Assembly: GCA_001725945.1 (NCBI GenBank)
Contig: LRMT01000033.1
Span: 1 to 64,000, forward strand
Length of the DNA: 64,000 bases
Direction: 5' to 3'
Origin: Cupriavidus sp. UYMMa02A
GTDB taxonomy: Bacteria > Pseudomonadota > Gammaproteobacteria > Burkholderiales > Burkholderiaceae
The number at the start of each line of letters is the position of its first letter. Position 1 is the stretch's first letter. The position numbers and the translations under genes were made by a program. A model generated the notes under the pieces. It made no database searches. It was not told the origin of the DNA and was given only the letters and a program-made list of their open reading frames with translations. Below, piece by piece: positions 57,624-64,000 of this stretch.

Positions 57624-60080
57624 TTAGTCCAGCGGACGAATGTGCACAGGTTCCACGAAAATGCTCTTCTGGAATGGCGTCTTGCCCGACGAGTCTATTA
57701 GCACCTTGAGCCTTGTGCCATCGCCACGCGTTATCTCAACAGCGGAATTGGCAAGGGGTTCCCCAGTGGACGGATTCCGAAGGACATAGGCATCGTTGAA
57801 GTTCGCGTGTTGCCACGTGTTCATCGAGTTGGCCAACGAGCTTGGCCCTTGGCGGCTGAACGCTGCGGATCTGATGGTCCGGTCGCCACGGGTTCCATCC
57901 TCGATGCCAGTCGACGACATGCGCAAATAGGAGCCACCGCACTTGAGCAGCAGTTCCTCCTTGGCCTCGATGACCACACGACCATTTGCGCTGGTTATCG
58001 TCATGTGCTTGTCTGCAAGCAGCCGCATGTCATCGCTCTGCGCCTGGATTTCGACCTTTCCCTTGCCGGCAATCAGCTTGAGGCCCAGCTTTGCGCAAAA
58101 TAGAGACCAGCTCCCCGGCAGCCAGGGTGAATCGCTTTGCGATACTGAAGTCAGCATGATTACCAGCGGTCCCAATCAGGTTTTGCGCGGCGGTGTACTG
58201 CAGGTCGGCCCCGGAGGTCAGTGCCACGCCCGCCGGTGCGCTAACCAGGATGCCCGCCTTCTTAAGCTGCGCCAGGGACTCGTTGAGAAGCGCCCTCTGT
58301 CTGCCATAGTCCGCTGCAACGGCTTCCGCGACCTTGGCAGCAGCGGCCAGCGCCTCACTTTGCTGAAGCGCTTGTTGGAGGAGACTTTGTGCTGACTCCA
58401 TCTCCAGTTGCTGGCCGATGGCGTTTGGCTGATCATCTGCCGAGATGAACAAGCCCTTACCGCCACGGATTGCACCATGGCCCGAAGTGCGCAGCTCGAA
58501 CCCATCGCCGCGCTTCTTCTTCCTTCTGTCGACGAGGTAACCGAGGTTGAGCTGGCTCTTGCCACCGTACTCGGTCGATAGCTTGATCCCCTCCTGCCCC
58601 CGCCAGTCCTCCATGCGCAGCTTGTTGTTGCTCTGCGTGCGGATGACATTGCGAGACAGCAGCGGTCGTCGCTGGTGACGTGGTCGCCCTGGTAGCTGTT
58701 GTGGTGGGCAGCGGCGATGTAGGGCTTGTTCGGGTTCCCGTCGGTGAACGCGATCGCCACCTCGGTGCCGTCAATCAGCGGGAAGTGGAAGCCGGTCTGC
58801 AGCGCCCCGGCGAACGGCTTGGCCAGGCGCAGCGGCACGCTTTCGCCGCCGGCCGGCCATTCGTCGAAATCCAGGTCGAACCGAACGGTGTAATGACCAT
58901 CCTGGGTCAGGTAAGCATACTTGTACCGGCTCGGCGAAGTGATGCGCGCACTCAGCGTTCCCGCAATACGAGGCCAGTTCGCCTCATCCAGCGGCAAGCG
59001 GAAGCGCCGGTCGGACGGAATGGCCTTGAAGGTATTGCGGTAGGCCTGATCGCGCGCACCATTGTGCGTGACCTCGGTGACGACGAGACCGTTGGGGGCA
59101 TCAGGCAGCGCCAGGTCCATGCGCAGGATGCGGGCCGGACGCAACTCCAGCACATTGCTCTCGCCCTCGTAGACCACCTGCCCGGCAATGGCCGCCTCAT
59201 GGCGCAGTTGCGCCTCCCACTTGGCGCTTGCCTGGTCCAGATGGTGCGTGCCATAGACGTAGGGCTGCCCGTAGGTCGTCCGGTCCTTGCGCGCGATGTT
59301 GGCCTCGGCCTGGAAGCGCTCGTACGCCTGCGCCGGGTTGCGGTCCGCGGCCAGGATCGATGCCGCCACCGTCTTCGCCTTGGTCTGGAGGGCAAAGACC
59401 GTCTCGATACCCGATTCCAGGCCCGCCGTCTCGCGGTACGGCGCCCTCAGTTCCGGCTGGTACAGGTAGTGGTCGATGTCGTCGCCGAACACCACCATTT
59501 CGCCGAATTTTCCCGGAACGAAGTAGCTATACAGCCCTTCCTGCTCCATCAGCAGGCGGATGTAGTCCCAGTCAGACATCTGGTACTGGAAGCGGAACTT
59601 GTGCTGGGGGTACTGGCGGCGCGTCTTGAAGGCGAACTGGTGACCCTTGAGGTCATGCCGACGCAGGATGGCCTCGATGATCTCCGGGGCAGTCTTGTGC
59701 TGGTAGATACGGCTGGCGTGCGTCAGCCGCAGCAGCGCGACCAGCGGCTCCACGACCATCTCATAGGCGCAGAAGTCGTGCGTCTGCCGGGTCTTGGCAA
59801 AACCCGTGATGCGGCCCGCAAACTTGCGCGGCTCCGTGCCATCCGCCGCGTCGATCCGGAGGGTGGCATCGCGGCCGAGGTATTGGCTGCGATCCAGCTC
59901 CAGCGGGTGCGTCAACTGAATGGTGACCTCGTAGGGTTCGCCCAGGCGCTCGACGGCCTTGAACGACACCACCGACAGCGCGGCGGATGTGACCGCGCTC
60001 GGCACATCAAGGAAATACGCCTGTCGGCCCGTCAGGCCCTTGAGCAGGTCGCCTCCAATCGCCTTCAGTTCCTCCGCCAC
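57624..60080 (-). CDS. vgrG: VgrG spike protein with DUF2345 and C-terminal extension (two frameshifts)
   Basis: About 817 residues. The gp27-like part reads VVSFKAVERLGEPYEVTIQL and QYQMSDWDYIRLLMEQEGLY. The gp5-like OB region includes QTGFHFPLIDGTEVAIAFTD, then NPNKPYIAAAHHNS. The DUF2345 beta-helix has GKGKVEIQAQSDDMRLLADK, followed by a short C-terminal domain (GEPLANSAVEITRGDGTRL). Breaks near 58650 and 58110 are one base each. The GTG at 60080 is the apparent start, but an ATG two codons away in another frame has a better ribosome-binding site, so a further error at the start is likely. The C-terminal extension probably docks the adjacent lipase. Confidence 0.92.
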
Positions 60081-60386
60081 ACCAGCATTGTTTCTTGCTC
60101 CGTTCTCAGCGTGACCGAACGCTGCCGCAGAGCGGCAATTCTTGCGTTCTCACGTTCTCCTCGGGCCGGACGGTACGCTATTTTCTTACGGATGCAAACA
60201 TATCTAAGTCAAATTTGGATTTAACTCAATTCTCCGTAAATTCATCATTCCAATTAGGACATTTCTTATGTTTTCTGCTCCGCGGCCATGTTACTTATCA
60301 CATCGGATCGCCGTGCCGGACTACAGCATAAGGATCTGGTTTCATGATCTAAGCAACGTTCAAATCAGAGATGATAGGGAGAAGAA
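60081..60386. promoter_or_regulatory. Divergent T6SS promoter region
   Basis: This 306-base stretch separates vgrG (minus) from tssB (plus) and is distinctly AT-rich (for example 60190-60300) compared with the surrounding genes. No gene is present. It must hold the promoters of both arms. GGGAGAAGAA just before 60387 is the tssB ribosome-binding site. I could not identify a specific regulator site. Confidence 0.65.
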
Positions 60387-60893
60387 ATGGCTGAAAGTTT
60401 CCAAAACGAAGTACCCAAGGCACGGGTCAACATCAAGCTGGACCTGCATACCGGCGGCGCGCAGAAGAAGGTCGAGTTGCCGCTCAAGCTGCTGGTGATG
60501 GGCGATTACGGCAATGGCCAGGACACCGGGGCTCTGGCCGAGCGCGAGAAAGTATCGATCAACAAGAATAACTTCAATTCCGTTCTGGCCGACTTCAATC
60601 CCAAGGCTCGTATCGCGGTCGAGAACACGCTCGCGGGAGACGGCTCCGAACTGCCGGTCGACCTGGACTTCAAGTCCATGGATGACTTCAAGCCGGAGGT
60701 GGTGGCCGGGCGCGTGCCGGAGCTACGCGCGCTGGTTGCCGCGCGCAATCTGCTGCGAGATCTCAAGTCGAACCTGCTTGACAACGCGACGTTCCGCCGC
60801 GAACTCGAAAGAATCCTCAAGGACCCGTCCCTGTCAGAACGCCTGCGCGCCGACCTGCAGAGGCTCGGCCAGAACGCCCCTTCCGCCCAGTAA
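60387..60893 (+). CDS. tssB: TssB, T6SS contractile sheath small subunit
   Basis: Intact protein of 168 residues. Starts SFQNEVPKARVNIKLDLHTG. KKVELPLKLLVMGDYGNGQD, then LPVDLDFKSMDDFKPEVVAG and LRALVAARNLLRDLKSNLLD, is the standard TssB/VipA sequence. It pairs with TssC to build the sheath. tssC begins 26 bases later. Confidence 0.96.
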   Translation: MAESFQNEVPKARVNIKLDLHTGGAQKKVELPLKLLVMGDYGNGQDTGALAEREKVSINKNNFNSVLADFNPKARIAVENTLAGDGSELPVDLDFKSMDDFKPEVVAGRVPELRALVAARNLLRDLKSNLLDNATFRRELERILKDPSLSERLRADLQRLGQNAPSAQ

Positions 60894-60919
60894 CCCCAGT
60901 TCCCAGAGGAATGCAACCC

Positions 60920-62465
60920 ATGAGCAAGCAAGACATGTCCGCACGTACTCACGGCGAAGCCGATACCGTGGTCCTGGACGCACCGGGCAAGAGCGTTTAC
61001 GAGTCCCTGTGCGAGAAGATCAACCTGACGCCAGTCAAGGCGACGCGCCCGGTCGAATCGTTCCAGAGCGCCGAAGCGCTCTCCGACTCGTCGCTGGACG
61101 AGCGCGTCGCCCAGGCGATGAATGTGTTCCTGAAGATGATCCAGGACTCATCGCAACAGGTGGACAGGCTCGACAAGAGCTTGCTGGACTTTCATATCGC
61201 GCATCTGGATGAGCAGATCAGCCGCCAGCTCGACGCGATCATGCACCATGAGACATTCCAGGAGATCGAGTCGGCTTGGCGGGGACTCAAGTTCCTGGTC
61301 GATCGCACTGACTTCCGCAAGAACGTCAAGATCGAAGTGCTCGACGTCTCCAAGGAAGCGCTGCGGCAGGACTTCGAGGACACGCCGGAGGTGATTCAGA
61401 GCGGCCTCTACCTGCATACCTACATCCAGGAGTACGACACGCCGGGCGGCGAGCCGATCGGCTCCATCATCTCGAACTACGCATTCGACCGCAGCCCCCA
61501 GGATATTGCGCTGCTGCGCAATATCTCGAAGGTTTCGGCGGCGGCCCACATGCCGTTCATCGGCTCGGTGTCGCCGCAGTTCTTCGGCAAGGAATCCATG
61601 GAAGAAGTGGCTGGCATCCGGGATATCGGCAACTACTTCGACCGGGCCGAGTACCTGAAGTGGAAGAGCTTCCGTGACTCGGACGACGCCCGCTACATCG
61701 GTCTGACGCTGCCGCGCTTCCTGGCTCGCCTGCCCTACGGCCCGGAGACCGTACCGGTGCGTGCCTTCAACTACACCGAGGCGGTCAAGGGTCCCGATCA
61801 CAACCGATACCTATGGGGCAATGCATCTTTCGCCTTTGCGGCAAACATGGTGCAGAGCTTTATCAAGAATGGCTGGTGCGTGCAGATCCGCGGCCCGCAG
61901 GCCGGCGGCCTGGTCGAGGATCTGCCGATCCACCTGTATGACCTGGGCACGGGCAACCAGGCAAAGATTCCGACCGAGGTGCTGATCCCGGAAACTCGCG
62001 AGTTCGAATTCGCCAACCTCGGCTTCATCCCGTTGTCGTACTACAAGAATCACGATTTCGCGTGCTTCTTCTCGGCGCACTCAACCCAGAAGCCGGCGCT
62101 GTATGACACCAGCGAGGCGACGGCGAACAGCCGTGTCAATGCACGCTTGCCGTATATCTTCCTGCTGTCACGCATTGCCCACTACCTGAAGCTCATCCAG
62201 CGCGAGAACATCGGGACCACCAAGGATCGGCGCGTGCTGGAACTGGAGCTGACACCTGGATCAAGACGCTCGTGACGGAGATGACCGACCCCGGTGACGA
62301 GCTGCAGGCCTCGCATCCGCTGCGCGAAGCAAGGTAATCGTCGAGGATATCGACGACAACCCAGGCTTCTTCCGTATCAAGCTCTTCATCGTTCCGCACT
62401 TCCAGATCGAGGGCATGGACATCAACCTGTCGCTGGTTTCGCAGATGCCGAAGGCAAAAAACTAA
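60920..62465 (+). CDS. tssC: TssC, T6SS contractile sheath large subunit (two frameshifts)
   Basis: About 516 residues. HHETFQEIESAWRGLKFLVD, then NVKIEVLDVSKEALRQDFED, and GEPIGSIISNYAFDRSPQDI are the classical TssC/VipB motifs; WGNASFAFAANMVQSFIKNG and CFFSAHSTQKPALYDT follow. Breaks near 62252 and 62325 each need one base; then DNPGFFRIKLFIVPHFQIEG and QMPKAKN end the protein. The ATG at 60920 is chosen because AGAGGA sits nine bases before it. Confidence 0.95.
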
Positions 62466-62496
62466 GCGCAAGCACGTTGTCAACAACGAGCGGCCT

Positions 62497-62521
62497 CCGC
62501 GTGGGGTTCTTCCCCACGCGG
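62497..62521 (+). terminator. Hairpin between tssC and tssK
   Basis: CCGCGTGGGG (62497-62506) pairs with CCCCACGCGG (62512-62521) across TTCTT. The 10-pair GC stem lies 32 bases after tssC. There is no T-run after it, so it may act as a processing or attenuation structure that lowers tssK relative to the abundant sheath proteins. Confidence 0.6.
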
Positions 62522-62579
62522 TGTGCATTGAAGTCAACGACAAGCTGAGGCGCGTCACATCGCGCGGTTCCCGATCACC

Positions 62580-63926
62580 ATGAAGATAACAAGACCGCTG
62601 TGGGCACAGGGCATTTTCATGACCCCGCAGCATTTTCAGCAGCAAGCGCTGTGGGAAAGTCATACCGACGAGCTGGTTGCGCGCATCGCGTGTCCGGAGC
62701 CGTGGGGTGTTGTTCGGGTCGCGCTGGACCCGCAGGCGCTGTCCATCCATCGCCTGGTCGCCAACACCTTGTCCGTACGCCTGCCCGACGGGACGATCAT
62801 CGACACGGAAACGGCCGATCGCACGCCGCCAGCCCGGGACCTGTCCGACGTGCCCGCCACCGTTGATGCGGTGGTCGTGCTGATTGGCCTGCCCTTGATG
62901 GACGCCCAAGGCGGCAATTGCATCGCCGATAACGAGAAGCCCGCCCGCCCACGGCGCTTCGTGCGCGAGTACCTGTCCGTGGCCGACCTGCATGGCGAGG
63001 GCAAGGAAGAAATCAGCGTCGAGCGGCACGCGTTGGCGCTGCTCTTCGACTTCGAAGCACACGGCGACCTCGTGACATGCCCGATTGCAAGATTGATCCG
63101 CTCGCCCCAGGGACACTTCGAACTCGATCCGGCATTCGTGCCGCCATGCCTGTTCCTGTCGGCGAGCCAACGGCTCGTCGCGCGCATGAAGAGGATCTCG
63201 GAGATCCTTGCGGCCAAGAGCGCGAGTCTGGCTGTACGCCGCCGTGAGCGTTCCGACCAGATTGCAGATTTTGCCGTGGCCGATGTGGCGCTGTTCTGGC
63301 TGCTGCATAGCGTGAACAGCAGTTGGCCGGAGCTGGCGCGTCTGTGCGCTGCGCCACGGCAGCCCCCTGACAGGCTCTACACTCTGCTCGCCCGCCTGGC
63401 CGGGTCGCTCCTGACCTTCTCGACTACCGAGACGCTTCAAGCCATTCCCGCCTACACCCATCTCGCGCCCGAGCCGGTATTCGCCGAGTTGGAATCACTC
63501 ATTCGCACGCTGCTCGACACAGTGATTCCTTCGAGGGTGGTCCCCGTGGCGCTTGAGCGTGTGCGGCCCACTGTCTGGGTCGGCAAGATCCTTGACGAAC
63601 GGCTGGTCGAAGGCGCCGAGTACTACCTGTCCGTCCAGGCGGGACTGCCCGCCCATGCGCTGCTCGAACAGCTGCCGCGCCTGTGCAAGGCCGGCGCGCC
63701 CGACGAGGTCGAGCAGATCGTCAACTCGGCGCTGCCGGGAATTCCCTTGCGCACCATGTCACGGCTCCCCGCGGCGATTCCGGTGCGCATCGAGAACCAG
63801 TACTTCGCGCTGGACAGTGCGCATCCGGCATTCCCACGAATGATTGCAGCTCGCGCTTGCCAGTTCTACGTTCCGGCTTCGATGCCGGACGTATCGCTTG
63901 AACTCTTTGCGGTATTGCCGGCATGA
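62580..63926 (+). CDS. tssK: TssK, T6SS baseplate-membrane connector
   Basis: Intact protein of 448 residues. The N-terminus RPLWAQGIFMTPQHFQQQAL, then LWESHTDELVARIACPEPWG, is diagnostic of TssK, and HLAPEPVFAELESLIRTLLD and IPLRTMSRLPAAIPVRIENQ continue the family pattern. TssK links the baseplate to the TssJLM membrane complex. Its stop overlaps the tssL start (ATGA at 63923-63926). Confidence 0.94.
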   Translation: MKITRPLWAQGIFMTPQHFQQQALWESHTDELVARIACPEPWGVVRVALDPQALSIHRLVANTLSVRLPDGTIIDTETADRTPPARDLSDVPATVDAVVVLIGLPLMDAQGGNCIADNEKPARPRRFVREYLSVADLHGEGKEEISVERHALALLFDFEAHGDLVTCPIARLIRSPQGHFELDPAFVPPCLFLSASQRLVARMKRISEILAAKSASLAVRRRERSDQIADFAVADVALFWLLHSVNSSWPELARLCAAPRQPPDRLYTLLARLAGSLLTFSTTETLQAIPAYTHLAPEPVFAELESLIRTLLDTVIPSRVVPVALERVRPTVWVGKILDERLVEGAEYYLSVQAGLPAHALLEQLPRLCKAGAPDEVEQIVNSALPGIPLRTMSRLPAAIPVRIENQYFALDSAHPAFPRMIAARACQFYVPASMPDVSLELFAVLPA

Positions 63927-64000
63927 CGACACCAGCCACCATTCTGCCTCTCGCCCTCCGCGACACTGCCTTGACCGTCACGGAACTGCTCGACGAAGCC
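63923..64000 (+). CDS. tssL: TssL (DotU-type) T6SS membrane protein, 5' end only
   Basis: Only the first 26 codons are inside the window, reading MTTPATILPLALRDTALTVT and ELLDEA. The position directly after tssK, with a four-base overlap, is the usual place of tssL. The visible residues are compatible with the polar N-terminus of TssL, but too short for proof. Confidence 0.62.
   Translation, partial: MTTPATILPLALRDTALTVTELLDEA

Noticed and set aside
58680..60224. A plus-strand open frame of 514 codons over vgrG
   Set aside because: Shadow of the vgrG gene; no domain signature and no start signal.
62193..63461. A minus-strand open frame of 422 codons over tssK
   Set aside because: Shadow of tssK, which is intact and in operon context on the plus strand.
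1..64000. CRISPR arrays, tRNA or rRNA genes, complete insertion sequences
   Set aside because: No regularly spaced direct repeats, cloverleaf-like sequences, rRNA motifs or transposase signatures were found by eye.

Overview
The window is high-GC proteobacterial chromosome, most likely from Cupriavidus or a near relative in Burkholderiaceae. I infer this from the protein families: several Bug/TctC solute receptors, acyl-CoA dehydrogenase/CaiB/thiolase clusters, a cyoABCD quinol oxidase, a LexA-type SOS box upstream of imuA, and a beta-proteobacterial style type VI secretion system (T6SS). No tRNA, rRNA, CRISPR array or intact insertion sequence was seen.

Layout. 1-3.0 kb: 5' end of imuA with an SOS box, an enoyl-CoA hydratase and a MarR regulator that appear to share one operator motif, and a LacI regulator. 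3.0-6.5 kb: minus-strand operon for a nucleobase-type permease (NCS2), an amidohydrolase and a TauE-type exporter. 6.9-8.3 kb: Tat-exported epoxide hydrolase. 8.7-13.7 kb: FCD-type GntR regulator divergent from a DUF3311/sodium-solute symporter/amidohydrolase/CynX-type transporter operon, with two palindromic operators between them. 13.9-26.0 kb: a large acyl-CoA catabolic region (Bug receptors, CaiB-family racemase/transferase, enoyl-CoA hydratases, acyl-CoA dehydrogenases, thiolases, LysR). Three copies of one compound operator occur in this region. It ends in a thiolase gene interrupted by a piece of an acyl-CoA dehydrogenase. 26.1-31.3 kb: DUF4124 and DUF2726 proteins and the cyoABCD operon, divergent from a MocR regulator. 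32.7-42.5 kb: a porin/GntR truncation junction, a dispersed repeat, Bug receptor plus AtuA-type genes, IclR, GntR and TetR regulators, another acyl-CoA dehydrogenase, an aldehyde dehydrogenase and a PhnB-like protein.

42.9-64.0 kb is a T6SS locus in two divergent arms. The minus arm runs vgrG, lipase effector, Tli4-like immunity gene, a small secreted protein, a truncated second lipase N-terminus, a second Tli4-like lipoprotein, a two-TM protein of unknown function, PAAR, tssM, tssA, tssF, tssG, tssJ. The plus arm runs tssB, tssC, tssK, tssL (cut by the window end). Hcp, TssE and ClpV are not in the window.

A striking technical feature is that about half of the genes carry one to four frameshifts. 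In every case I worked through, restoring one missing base reconnects conserved protein sequence. This density, even in cyoB and tssC, looks more like uncorrected sequencing deletions than true gene decay, so such genes are annotated as single CDS spans with the break noted. Several real-looking remnants also exist (Bug, SDR, LysR, porin, GntR, thiolase and acyl-CoA dehydrogenase pieces), and these are marked as pseudogenes.
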